Shown here piece by piece: positions 1 through 8,200 of a stretch of 16,545 nucleotides of DNA. Within the stretch, counting starts at the first letter, position 1. Every line of letters begins with the position of its first letter. Below the pieces are notes generated by a model, which was not told the DNA's origin, did no database searches, and was given only the letters and a program-made list of their open reading frames with translations. The position numbers and the translations under genes are program-made. The stretch is from an uncultured Bacteroidales bacterium (lineage in GTDB: Bacteria; Bacteroidota; Bacteroidia; Bacteroidales; WCHB1-69): assembly GCA_946407715.1 (NCBI GenBank), contig CAMJPH010000056.1, positions 1 through 16,545 of the forward strand. Direction: 5' to 3'.

Positions 1-980
1 TTGTTGAGGTGATCCACGGTGATGACATCGCAGTTGCCAGTGCAGGTGACGTAGATGTTGCCTTCGTCGAGCGCGTCCTCCACGGTTTTGACTTCAAAGC
101 CCTCCATGGCAGCCTGCAATGCGCAGATAGGATCAACCTCGGTGACTATGACGCGGGCGCCGTAAGAGCGCATGGCCTGTGCGCAGCCTTTGCCCACATC
201 GCCGTAGCCGCACACGACCACAACCTTGCCGGCCACCATCACATCCGTGGCGCGTTTGATGCCGTCAGCAAGGGATTCACGACAACCGTACTTGTTGTCG
301 AATTTGGATTTTGTCACGGAATCATTGACATTGATAGCGGGGAAGAGCAGTTCGCCACGCTCCATCATCTGATACAGACGATGCACGCCAGTGGTGGTCT
401 CCTCCGAAACACCCCTAATCTCCTTCACCATATTGTGCCAATGGTGTGGATCTTCTTTTAACACTTGCTTCAATGTGTTGAAAATAACGGCCTGCTCGTG
501 TGATTCGGGTTTGGCATCGAGTACAGTCGGGTCGTCTTCGGCTTTGCAGCCCAAATGAATAAGCAGCGTGGCATCACCGCCGTCATCCACAATGAGCTGA
601 GGGCCTTTACCGCCGGGGAACGAGAGGGCATTCACGGTACACCACCAGTAATCCTCCAGCGATTCGCCCTTCCATGCGAACACGCTAACTCCGTTGTCGG
701 CGATGGCAGCGGCGGCATGGTCCTGGGTAGAAAAGATGTTGCAGCTGCACCAGCGCACTTCCGCGCCGAGATGCGTCAACGTTTCTATCAGCACAGCTGT
801 CTGAATAGTCATGTGGAGAGAACCCATGATGCGCACGTCCTTCAAAGGTTTGCTGTCTCCATATTTCTCACGGATAGCCAACAGACCTGGCATCTCTTTT
901 TGGGATACATCAATGTCTTTGTGCCCCCATTCTGCCAAACTCATGTCGGCGATTTTGTATTTCAAATTATTGTCTATCAT
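1..980 (-). CDS. ahcY: Adenosylhomocysteinase (S-adenosyl-L-homocysteine hydrolase), N-terminal part
   Basis: Reversibly hydrolyses S-adenosylhomocysteine, the by-product of SAM-dependent methylation, to adenosine and homocysteine in the cytoplasm, using bound NAD. Reading the minus strand from the ATG at 980 gives 326 complete codons before the left edge; bacterial family members are about 430-480 residues, so roughly the last third is missing. Visible family marks are an N-terminal [11 protein letters not shown] (residues 8-18), [16 protein letters not shown] (53-68), the catalytic region [20 protein letters not shown] (213-232) and the NAD-binding [13 protein letters not shown] (255-267), followed by [17 protein letters not shown]. 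An insert of about 40 residues after the DDGGDAT motif marks the longer bacterial form. The start is supported by the conserved N-terminus beginning just after it and by a Bacteroidota-type -7 box 38 bp upstream. It lies downstream of a methyltransferase gene on the same strand, but its own promoter makes co-transcription optional. Only the truncation by the window is unusual. Confidence 0.97.
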   Translation of the reverse strand, partial: MIDNNLKYKIADMSLAEWGHKDIDVSQKEMPGLLAIREKYGDSKPLKDVRIMGSLHMTIQTAVLIETLTHLGAEVRWCSCNIFSTQDHAAAAIADNGVSVFAWKGESLEDYWWCTVNALSFPGGKGPQLIVDDGGDATLLIHLGCKAEDDPTVLDAKPESHEQAVIFNTLKQVLKEDPHHWHNMVKEIRGVSEETTTGVHRLYQMMERGELLFPAINVNDSVTKSKFDNKYGCRESLADGIKRATDVMVAGKVVVVCGYGDVGKGCAQAMRSYGARVIVTEVDPICALQAAMEGFEVKTVEDALDEGNIYVTCTGNCDVITVDHLN

Positions 981-1018
981 ATTGTTATTGATTTAATATA
1001 ATACAGAATTTAAGGAAG

Positions 1019-1026
1019 CAAAAATA
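1019..1026 (-). promoter_or_regulatory. Putative -7 promoter box of ahcY
   Basis: The minus strand reads TATTTTTG followed by C, an exact match to the Bacteroidota sigma-ABfr -7 consensus TAnnTTTG, 38 bp before the ahcY start codon. No convincing TTG element is seen at the usual -33 distance, so the call rests on the -7 box alone. The same octamer occurs in front of nadD, the EnvC-like gene and pnuC. Confidence 0.45.
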
Positions 1027-1082
1027 GCAATTTTAACAAAAGATTATCTTGGAAAAAGGGTAGAACTAATACCTATAGTTAA

Positions 1083-2492
1083 TCATTGTTTTTTCAGTTT
1101 CAGCAGCACTACGTTCTCAACGTGCTGCGTGTGCGGGAACATGTCCACGGGTTGCACCTTCTCCACACGGTACTTCGGGTCGAGGAGGGTGAGGTCGCGG
1201 GCCTGCGTGGCGGGGTTGCAGCTCACATAGACGATGCGAGGCACCTCTAACTTTAGCAGCTGCTCGATGACGTTGGGGTGCATGCCGGCGCGCGGCGGGT
1301 CGGAGATGATGACGTCCGGCTTCCCGTGCTGCGCGATGAACTGGTCGGTGAAAATCTTCGCCATGTCGCCCACCACGAACTCCGTGTTCGTGATATTGTT
1401 CTGTGCGGAGTTGATTTTCGCGTCCTCCACGGCGGTATCCACGTACTCGATACCGACTACCCGCTTGGCTTGGTGCGCCACGAAATTGGCAATGGTGCCG
1501 GTGCCGGTGAAGAGGTCATAAATAACTTCATCTTTTTGAATGTCAGCAAATTCACGTACAACCTTGTAGAGATTGTACGCCTGCTCGCTGTTGGTCTGGT
1601 AGAACGACTTCGGGCCGACCTTGAACTGCAGGTTCTCCATCTTTTCCTTGATGTAATCCTGACCGGCGTAGAGGTGGAACGGTAGGTCGAAGATGGCGTC
1701 GTTGAGCTTGGTGTTGATGACGAAAGTCAGCGAGGTGATTTCGGGGAATCGCTCCATCAGGGCGGCGAGCATATCCTTCACCTCTTGGTTGTATTTGGTG
1801 ACGATGAGCACCACCATGAGGTCGCCGGTGGAGGCGGTGCGGATGATGAGGTTGCGCAATAGTCCTTTCTGCAGGCGCGGGTCGTAGAAGTCGAGGTTAT
1901 GCTCGATGGCATACTGTTTGCAGAAGAGGCGGATGTCGTTGCTCGGGGCCGCCTGCAGCCAGCAGTGCTTGATATCCAAGATCTTATCGAACATGCCGGG
2001 CACGTGGAAACCGAGACAGCGGTTTTCGAAGAATTCACCTTCTGCTTGCCGTTTCATATCGTCGTAGGTCAGCCACAGCATCGTGGAGAAGGTGTATTCC
2101 AGCTTGTTGCGGTAGTAGTAGATCTTCTCTGACCCGAGAATGGGCATCAGCGGCGGGAACTCGAATTTGCCGAGGTGCTTGAAGTTGTCCTCGACCTGTT
2201 TCTGCTTGAACTCTAACTGTTTCTCGTACGTCAGCATCTGCCATTTGCATCCGCCGCAGTGGCCGAAGTGTCCGCACGGAGGTGTCACCCGGTCTGGCGA
2301 CGGTTGCTTGATGGCCAGCAAGTTGCACTCCGCGTAGCCGCGTTTGCGTTTATAGACTTCCACATCGACGATGTCGCCGGGCACCGCGTACGGCACGAAG
2401 ACTGTGAGGCCATCGACTTTGCCGACGGCTTTTCCCTCCGCCCCTGCGGAGATGATTTCCAGATTTTCTATGTTATATCGTTTGAAGCTCAT
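1083..2492 (-). CDS. rlmD: Class I SAM-dependent RNA (uracil-C5-)methyltransferase, RlmD/TrmA family
   Basis: Transfers a methyl group from SAM to C5 of a uridine in RNA; in this family the target is 23S rRNA (m5U, RlmD/RlmCD type) or tRNA (TrmA type). The 469-residue protein has an N-terminal TRAM RNA-binding domain (about 5-60), a four-cysteine Fe-S motif (C73-x5-C79-x2-C82, with C177 in KHCWL as probable fourth ligand), a SAM-binding motif YDLFTGTGTIANF (325-337), SDPPRAGMHP (397-406), the catalytic nucleophile C425 in YVSCNPAT and the general-base Glu in HVEN (E459). All catalytic residues are present. The Fe-S motif and TRAM domain favour an rRNA enzyme, but the exact uridine cannot be read from sequence. 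It follows nadD by 125 bp, and the leader carries a heptamer repeat array beginning 14 bp upstream of the ATG. No -7 box is seen in that leader, so read-through from nadD is likely. Confidence 0.93.
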   Translation of the reverse strand: MSFKRYNIENLEIISAGAEGKAVGKVDGLTVFVPYAVPGDIVDVEVYKRKRGYAECNLLAIKQPSPDRVTPPCGHFGHCGGCKWQMLTYEKQLEFKQKQVEDNFKHLGKFEFPPLMPILGSEKIYYYRNKLEYTFSTMLWLTYDDMKRQAEGEFFENRCLGFHVPGMFDKILDIKHCWLQAAPSNDIRLFCKQYAIEHNLDFYDPRLQKGLLRNLIIRTASTGDLMVVLIVTKYNQEVKDMLAALMERFPEITSLTFVINTKLNDAIFDLPFHLYAGQDYIKEKMENLQFKVGPKSFYQTNSEQAYNLYKVVREFADIQKDEVIYDLFTGTGTIANFVAHQAKRVVGIEYVDTAVEDAKINSAQNNITNTEFVVGDMAKIFTDQFIAQHGKPDVIISDPPRAGMHPNVIEQLLKLEVPRIVYVSCNPATQARDLTLLDPKYRVEKVQPVDMFPHTQHVENVVLLKLKKQ

Positions 2493-2506
2493 ATTCTTTC
2501 AATTTA

Positions 2507-2548
2507 GACGTAAGACGTGAGATATAAGACTTTTTGGGGTCTTACGTT
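2507..2548. repeat. Degenerate heptamer tandem array in the leader of rlmD, with an inverted copy
   Basis: Four 7-bp units starting GAC/GAT (GACGTAA, GACGTGA, GATATAA, GACTTTT) run from 2507 to 2534 on the plus strand. The sequence ACGTAAGAC at 2508-2516 is repeated inverted as GTCTTACGT at 2539-2547, so the transcript upstream of rlmD can form a 9-bp stem. The unit resembles those of the arrays at 2612-2640 and 16446-16487. Confidence 0.7.
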
Positions 2549-2611
2549 CATTTTGGTAATAAAATAAGTTGTTCTCTTTTTTCATTCCATCACATATCGT
2601 CCATATTTTCT

Positions 2612-2640
2612 AACGTCTCAAGTCTTAAGTCTTAAGTCTT
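2612..2640. repeat. Heptamer tandem array overlapping the 3' end of nadD
   Basis: Four 7-bp units on the plus strand: AACGTCT, CAAGTCT and two identical TAAGTCT copies, plus one base. On the minus strand the unit is AGACTTA. The array is in opposite orientation to that at 2507-2534. It overlaps nadD, supplying the final residues KDLRLKT and the TGA stop, so it is part coding and part intergenic. Confidence 0.8.
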
Positions 2641-3211
2641 TGAAAAGCCCCTCCTGATCGACATACTGGAACACTTTCTCGGGCATCATGTAGCGTACGG
2701 ACTTGCCGTTTTTGAGGTTGTCGCGGATGAGGGTGGAGGAGAGGGCCATCAGGGGTGCATTGACGAGGTGCACGTGCGGGTGCGTGCGGAAGTCGCCGCC
2801 GTCGTAGCCGGGACGGGGATAGACGTAGAGGTGGTAGTTCTCCAGAATGTACTCGTAGTTGAACCATTTCGTGAAGGTCTGCAGGTTGTCTTCGCCCATG
2901 ATGAGGCAGAACTCGCGCTGGGGGTACTGCTCGCGCAGCACCTGCAGCGTGTAGCTCGTGTAGGAGGGTTTCGGGAGCGAGAGCTCGATGTCGCAGGCTC
3001 GGAAGCGCAGGTCGTCGCCGATGGCCAAGTTCACGAGGTGCAGCCGCTGCCGGTCGTCCAAAAGCGACGCCTTCTTCTTCAGCGGATTCTGCGGTGACAC
3101 CACAAACCAAAGTTCTTGCAAATCAGAATGTTCCAGCAAATATTCGGCAATAATCAAGTGTCCGACGTGAATCGGGTTGAACGAGCCGAAATAGAGTCCT
3201 GTTTTCTTCAT
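2618..3211 (-). CDS. nadD: Nicotinate-nucleotide adenylyltransferase
   Basis: Joins nicotinate mononucleotide to AMP from ATP, giving deaminated NAD, the penultimate step of NAD synthesis in the cytoplasm. The 197-residue protein has the nucleotidyltransferase motif FGSFNPIHVGH (8-18, the T/HxGH family signature), VSPQNPLKK (38-46), IMGEDNL (104-110) and the C-terminal LSSTLIRDNL (158-167), equivalent to the ISST-x-IR motif. The length fits the family (about 190-215). An open frame reaches 3241, but the ATG at 3211 is chosen because the family N-terminus starts there and the longer start falls in a likely -7 box (3231-3238). The gene lies 50 bp downstream of ispF. Its last seven codons and stop are made of the heptamer array, so the extreme C-terminus KDLRLKT is probably not ancestral. 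The G+C is visibly higher than in ispF and porV, as in rlmD. Confidence 0.95.
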   Translation of the reverse strand: MKKTGLYFGSFNPIHVGHLIIAEYLLEHSDLQELWFVVSPQNPLKKKASLLDDRQRLHLVNLAIGDDLRFRACDIELSLPKPSYTSYTLQVLREQYPQREFCLIMGEDNLQTFTKWFNYEYILENYHLYVYPRPGYDGGDFRTHPHVHLVNAPLMALSSTLIRDNLKNGKSVRYMMPEKVFQYVDQEGLFKDLRLKT

Positions 3212-3230
3212 TCTTTTTTCAAAAAGAGTG

Positions 3231-3238
3231 CAAAAATA
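3231..3238 (-). promoter_or_regulatory. Putative -7 promoter box of nadD
   Basis: Minus strand TATTTTTG followed by C, matching TAnnTTTG, 19 bp upstream of the chosen nadD start and inside the 50-bp ispF-nadD gap. No clear -33 TTG is seen. If active, nadD and rlmD can be expressed apart from porV-ispF. Confidence 0.45.
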
Positions 3239-3261
3239 CAAATAAAATCTGAACAGTTAAA

Positions 3262-3741
3262 CTATTTCACCAACGTCACCGCCGCCACTGCCGCTATGCC
3301 TTCGCCTGTCCCCGTGAAGCCCATTTTCTCATTGGTCTTGGCTTTCACCGCCACGCGCTCTTCATCTGCTTGAAGCAACGCAGACAAACGCGCAATAATC
3401 GAATCCATGTGCGGTTTCATCTTTGGTTTCTCCAAAATGAGCGTGCAGTCCAGATTATTGACTCGCCAGCCTCTTTCTGTGATGAGTTCCACCACTTTTG
3501 TCAAAAGTTTGGTACTATCCACGTTTTTCCACGTTGGATCGTTGTCGGGAAAATAGGTGCCGATGTCTTTCAATCCGGCTGCACCCAATAATGCGTCACA
3601 AACGGCGTGAATCAGGACATCACCGTCGGAGTGGGCGGCTAAACCTAACTCGTATGGAATGAGAATGCCCCCAATGACCAAGGGTCTGTCGGGGGCAAAT
3701 CTATGGGAATCGTAGCCGAAGCCTACGCGAAAATCCGTCAT
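3262..3741 (-). CDS. ispF: 2-C-methyl-D-erythritol 2,4-cyclodiphosphate synthase
   Basis: Converts CDP-methylerythritol 2-phosphate to the cyclic diphosphate MEcPP with release of CMP, in the non-mevalonate isoprenoid pathway. The 159-residue protein is full length for the family. The zinc ligands are in GYDSHRF (D11, H13) and H45 of LIHAVCDALLGAAGLKDIG. AAHSDGD (35-41) and FPDNDP (64-69) shape the active site, and the C-terminal signature KAKTNEKMGFTGTGEGIAA (133-151) is intact. It starts 21 bp after the porV stop on the same strand, so it is probably co-transcribed with porV. No other isoprenoid gene is in the window, so the pairing looks positional rather than functional. Confidence 0.97.
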   Translation of the reverse strand: MTDFRVGFGYDSHRFAPDRPLVIGGILIPYELGLAAHSDGDVLIHAVCDALLGAAGLKDIGTYFPDNDPTWKNVDSTKLLTKVVELITERGWRVNNLDCTLILEKPKMKPHMDSIIARLSALLQADEERVAVKAKTNEKMGFTGTGEGIAAVAAVTLVK

Positions 3742-3762
3742 ACTGTGCTAATTTGAATACAG

Positions 3763-4998
3763 TTATTTTAAACGTCCCTGCTGTTTTATCTCATTCTTGT
3801 TTGCAGACACGAAATCGAAGTTCAGTGTGAAACGGAGCGTGTTGGCTAACGGATGGTATTGTTTGGTGGCAACAAGGTAGGAAACATCAATGCCAAAGAC
3901 GCTGTACTTGATGCCGGCACCAACAGAGAGGAACTGACGGTTGCCTTTGTACTGGCTTTCATGGAAATAGCCGAGGCGCACAAAGAAAAGGTTACGGTAG
4001 CTGTATTCCGCACCTAACGCCCACATGATTTCCCGCATCTCCTCTTTGAAACCGCCGGGAGCGTCATAGAAAGACTGAATCATGCCCATCGGCACGGAAA
4101 CATCGGGGTTTCGGCCAGCAGCTATGACAGGGTCGCCGGCTTCATTGTAAATGATTCTTCCCATTGAATCGGTAGCGTAAACGGGATTCGTGGGAACCAA
4201 CAATTTGTTAATTTCACCATTGATGGCCAATTTGTTATAACCGTCAAAATCCATCTCGTAACCAATACCGAGCTTCAGGTTGGTAGGCAGGAAATCGCGG
4301 CGAAGGGTTCCGGAAGAGTATGACATCTTGTTACCCATGTTCGAGATGCACAAACCAGCACGCAGGGTGCTGTTATCCAACCCTTTGGCATCAAAATCCT
4401 GTTCATAGAACAACGAGATGTCCGCTGCTCCAGCCAACCCCGCCTTGGTCTCCTCGCCGCCCACATACTGACCAGCTGTCAGATTGGAATAGATGAAACG
4501 CGGGGTGATGGCAAGCGACAACTCGTCAATCAGTTTACGGGAATAGGTGAAATCAATGGCGAACTCGTTGGGGTTCTGTGTGCTGATAAAATATCCATAT
4601 TCATCCATGAAGGAGATGTCACCTAATGAGAAATAGCGCAAAGAGGCACCAATCGCATCCATATCTGTAATTCTCCAATATCCGGCAAGATATGCCAGAT
4701 TCACATCGTTGACCAAATTCCGCAACCACGGGCTATAAGAAATGCTGAATCCGAACTTGTTCTCGTTGAACACATACTTGGCGGGGTTGTAGCTTTGCGA
4801 ATTGGCATCCGCGGAAGTGGCGCATCCTATGTCGCCCATGGCTCCCGCACGCGAGTCCGGGGCAATGGTCAGAAACGGAACTGCCGTGGTAATGGCATTA
4901 AGGTTTTGGCCAAGAGGATTATGCCCGTTTTCATCATTTTGGGCGTTGACAGTGGCCAGAAGTAGGATTAAAGACAAAACAGATACTGCTTTTTTCAT
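3763..4998 (-). CDS. porV: Type IX secretion system outer-membrane protein PorV (LptO)
   Basis: PorV is a FadL-like outer-membrane beta-barrel that takes T9SS cargo from the translocon and carries it to the PorU sortase for signal cleavage and attachment. The 411-residue protein starts with a signal peptide (MKKAVSVLSLILLLATVNAQ), then a typical PorV N-terminal stretch: LNAITTAVPFLTIAPDSRAG (residues 34-53), AMGDIGCATSADANSQSYNP and the KFGFSISYSPWLRNLVNDVN region. The remainder alternates short beta strands, ending in LRFTLNFDF before a short polar tail. The gene lies 263 bp downstream of porU on the same strand, the porU-porV neighbourhood known from Porphyromonas and Flavobacterium. A direct repeat of TACTTAAT lies immediately before the ATG. 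ispF follows 21 bp after the stop. Confidence 0.93.
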   Translation of the reverse strand: MKKAVSVLSLILLLATVNAQNDENGHNPLGQNLNAITTAVPFLTIAPDSRAGAMGDIGCATSADANSQSYNPAKYVFNENKFGFSISYSPWLRNLVNDVNLAYLAGYWRITDMDAIGASLRYFSLGDISFMDEYGYFISTQNPNEFAIDFTYSRKLIDELSLAITPRFIYSNLTAGQYVGGEETKAGLAGAADISLFYEQDFDAKGLDNSTLRAGLCISNMGNKMSYSSGTLRRDFLPTNLKLGIGYEMDFDGYNKLAINGEINKLLVPTNPVYATDSMGRIIYNEAGDPVIAAGRNPDVSVPMGMIQSFYDAPGGFKEEMREIMWALGAEYSYRNLFFVRLGYFHESQYKGNRQFLSVGAGIKYSVFGIDVSYLVATKQYHPLANTLRFTLNFDFVSANKNEIKQQGRLK

Positions 4999-5014
4999 TA
5001 CTTAATTACTTAAT
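4999..5014. repeat. Two tandem copies of an 8-bp repeat at the porV start codon
   Basis: The plus strand reads TACTTAAT twice in a row, directly against the porV ATG (minus strand AATTAAGT before ATG). It is AT-rich and lacks a Shine-Dalgarno-like purine run. It may be chance, or may keep the translation start unstructured. The rest of the 4999-5261 gap holds A/T homopolymer runs near 5105-5131 and the hexamer array at 5201-5249. I saw no clear intrinsic terminator and only a poor -7-like box (minus strand TATAACCTTTG, 5161-5171). Confidence 0.4.
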
Positions 5015-5200
5015 TATTTGTTATTAGTTTACGGGTTTTATCAAATTCAATTTTAAAAGATTTACGCATAACGTCATGTTGTCCGTATTATTATATTTCC
5101 GAAAAATTTTTTTTGAAAAAAAAACTCAACTTGCCTTTTTTACACCTATTTATGAAGGGTCAAAGGTTATAAGATTAGACAATAGATAATTTTAATTGCC

Positions 5201-5249
5201 TAAGTCTAAGTCTTAAGTCTAAGTCTAAGTTTAAGTTTAAGTCTAAATA
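5201..5249. repeat. Hexamer/heptamer tandem array between porU and porV
   Basis: Eight units based on TAAGTC run without a break: mostly 6 bp, one 7 bp (TAAGTCT, 5207-5213), two variants TAAGTT and a final TAAATA. The array is flanked by a 5-bp inverted repeat, GCCTA at 5198-5202 and TAGGC at 5251-5255. It begins 12 bp beyond the porU stop in the direction of transcription. The unit on the minus strand, GACTTA, is the core of the nadD-end heptamer. Confidence 0.8.
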
Positions 5250-5261
5250 ATAGGCAAAAGC

Positions 5262-8200
5262 TTACAACTTCACCAGTTTCTCAACCACTTCTGCCGTCTG
5301 CCCGTCTTGGTTTTTCACGCGAAGACGATATAAATAGGTGCCCTTAGCCAACTTGTCGCCATAGTCATCCAGACCGTCCCAAGAGATGGCGCGGCAACGG
5401 TTTCCCTCCATATATTGGGTGTCATAGATGGTTTTCACCAGTTTCCCCGAGATAGTATATATTTGAACCAAGATGTCGAAAGTCCCTCCTGCATGGTTAT
5501 GCTCAAAATAAAAATCGGTGTGGGTGGTGAACGGGTTCGGGTAATTCAACACATGTTTTAACTCGAATTTTTCTTCGCTCATCACCTTGAAAGAGAGTTC
5601 CTGCTCAGCACTGTTGTTGTTGACATCCCATGCACGGACGGCGATGGTGTGGTCGCCTGGTGTCAAGTTTTGCAGACGATAACGGACAACACCGCAGTTG
5701 AAGCTGTCTTTTTCGGTCTGATAATAGTCGTTCAGCACGATTTTGGATCCAGTGGCATGGTCAAGCACCCCGGTTAAGTCGTGTCCGATGCCGTTACCCG
5801 TCGTATTGACCCCGAAATTGTCGGAAATCTTGGCAATCAACACCGGATTCGGATCGGTGATGCCGCCGTTCACGAATTTTTCATCGTTCATAAATAGTTC
5901 TATCACAGGATTTTCATGGTCCTCAATGCCTGTTGTGTCCACACCTCCGATGACAAAATCAGTGAACACTCCGGCCGCATCGTCATTCGTGCTTCGGGCA
6001 TAATAGCTTATCTTCCCATTCCCATAGCTATAGTCAATGTCTTTGGGAACATAAAACGAAAATTGGAAACGCCCGTCCTTGACCGTCACATTCCCCTTGA
6101 AAAGAACGCTCTTCTGAACGTCAAATTCAAAAGGATCCACATTGGGATTCGGATCGTTGAGCAACGTCTGCGTATGTACCTTTTTGTCATATACCGACGG
6201 GAAAACGGTTCCATTGAAATCGGTCAACGTCTGCATGTCGCTGTCGGTCACATGTCCGCTCACCGTCACCATTGACAATGCTCTGACCGTGTCGTTAGAG
6301 GATGCCACAGCATGATGGTTGATGGAATCAGTTATTATATTGTATTTCGGAATCGCCAACTTGATGGATGGGTCGCCGATATAAACGAACATTTCTAAAT
6401 TCTTTCTCGGGAAGTACATGTTTTTCGCCTTACGCTCTATATCACTGACAGAATAGTATCGGCCGGCATTATCTTTCGAAAACATCAGATTGAAAAAATA
6501 CTCGCCAAAGTTATTGTTCGGGAGCGACCACGCCTCGCGGGTGGCTGCGATGACCGAAAAAGCGCCTCCGTTGGGATGAAAGAAAATCAGGTCGGAGGGA
6601 GACAACGTGGTTCTGTCATAGTAGGCAAAAGTGCAGGAGAGGGACAGCAACGATGTGAGGTTGTACTTGTTGGTCCATCCGTTGACATCGGCATTCTCGA
6701 ACACGCGCTCCGCCGCCCATCCGTCTTTACCGCTATGACCGATGTACGTATAGAACAGAGCCCCCCTGTTCATCCGGCTGTTAATATCTGCCGCCGCAGC
6801 CGGATAGCGCTGTCCGCCGGCATTGGAAACCTGCTGATAGGCATCTAAATATATCTTGTCGAAATTGATGTTGGGATTGGCCGTGTCCACGATTTTGGCG
6901 AATTTGTCCGCATGATACACGAAATCGTTGCCCTCCTCATCGTCAGCTACAAACGCCATTACGTTGCGCCAGTCTCCGAAATTGGAGATTTGCACGGAAT
7001 TTTCATCCACCAAGTTCCGCTTTTCCGTATAACGGATACTCTTATCCACCGCTGTGACCGCCTGTGCGTTAGTCCTGCAAGGGAATCTGCCGACAGCCAA
7101 GTCGAACAATCCGTAACCGTCTTGTCCTTCATCATCGTCCAAAAGCCCCAACACATCATCGTTGGTATATTGGCGAACATCAGAAAGATAGAGATATGTA
7201 GGGTTATTCTGCTGGAAATATTCAGTATTGTACTGATAATTGGGAACGAAGATGCTTGTTCCCTGCTCTCTTCCCCGAAAATCATAGCTTGGACGCCCAA
7301 AGAGCAGGAGATACTTCGGATATTCTTTGCCGGTTTTGTCGTAAATCATCTTCATGTAGTCCCTTATGGCCATCGGATCCTGCGAACCGCTCGAAAATTC
7401 GTTGTAAACTTGCTGAACAGTGACCACTTTCACCGTCAAGCCATCATTCTCGGCACGATAATTTGCTAACCGTTTTGCTTGTGCCATGAAATCAGGATGC
7501 GTGACAATAACCATGTCCACGGCTCCTGTGGCATGCAGATTTTGGTTGGGGACCGAAGAAAGCGGGGTCACGGATTTGTAGTTGGAACCGTCAAAGACGA
7601 TGAATTCACGTAACACATCCGTGGTTGACTTGAAAGAAACGCCCTGACCGTCTGCAGCCAAGGCGATGCGCACCGTTCGAGACGGATCCGTGACATCCCA
7701 CAGCGAAGCGGAGGTGGTCACCCCAGCAATGTTGAATTTAGCGACATTTCCACTGCCTACCGTGGAAGGGTTACGAAAACAGGTCTGCCCATCCCTCAAA
7801 GTCAGGGAGCACGGAATCTCTACTTCAAGCCAGTCTAAATACGCCGCTGATGAGGTGGTTGGCTTATTATAGGTCAATGTGACATTCAAATCACTTGACG
7901 AAGCATTTAGGGTCAAATCACTTGTTTTAATGCAGACAATGACACCGTTGGCCGGACCCATGGTGGCATTGCCGATATTATTCTGATTGACGGAAACTTG
8001 GAAAAAAGAGGATGTAGAAGCAGAAGAAGCACCACGGACGGAAACACGTCCCGCCCCCACGGGTGTTCCCGGAAGACGCATAGTGTAACTGCGTGTAAGC
8101 GTGGCGTCAAAGCGGTCTCCGAACCATGTCTTTCCCGATTCACACAAGTTGATCACATCCGTTTCATAGAAGTCGAAAAAAAGGAAATCCTGAACCGTAA

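Noticed and set aside
9..1001. Plus-strand open frames of about 150 residues at 9-461 and 555-1001
   Set aside because: They lie opposite ahcY, whose minus-strand reading gives an unmistakable adenosylhomocysteinase; the plus-strand proteins show no family motif.
1063..1079. Terminator between rlmD and ahcY
   Set aside because: Only a 5-bp AACTA/TAGTT stem with a 7-base loop and no direct T-run; too weak to call.
2625..3110. Minus-strand frame of 161 residues, rich in Arg, Ala and Pro, overlapping nadD
   Set aside because: It is the out-of-frame reading of GC-rich nadD; nadD has all its motifs in the other frame.
5100..5135. Intrinsic terminator of porU in the A/T-rich run
   Set aside because: There is a long T-run on the minus strand, but no convincing GC-containing stem immediately before it.
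5201..5249. CRISPR array
   Set aside because: Units are 6-7 bp and contiguous, without spacers; no cas gene is nearby.
6912..7469. Plus-strand frame of 185 residues inside porU
   Set aside because: Opposite to the C25 peptidase domain; no start signal, no motif and no promoter box.
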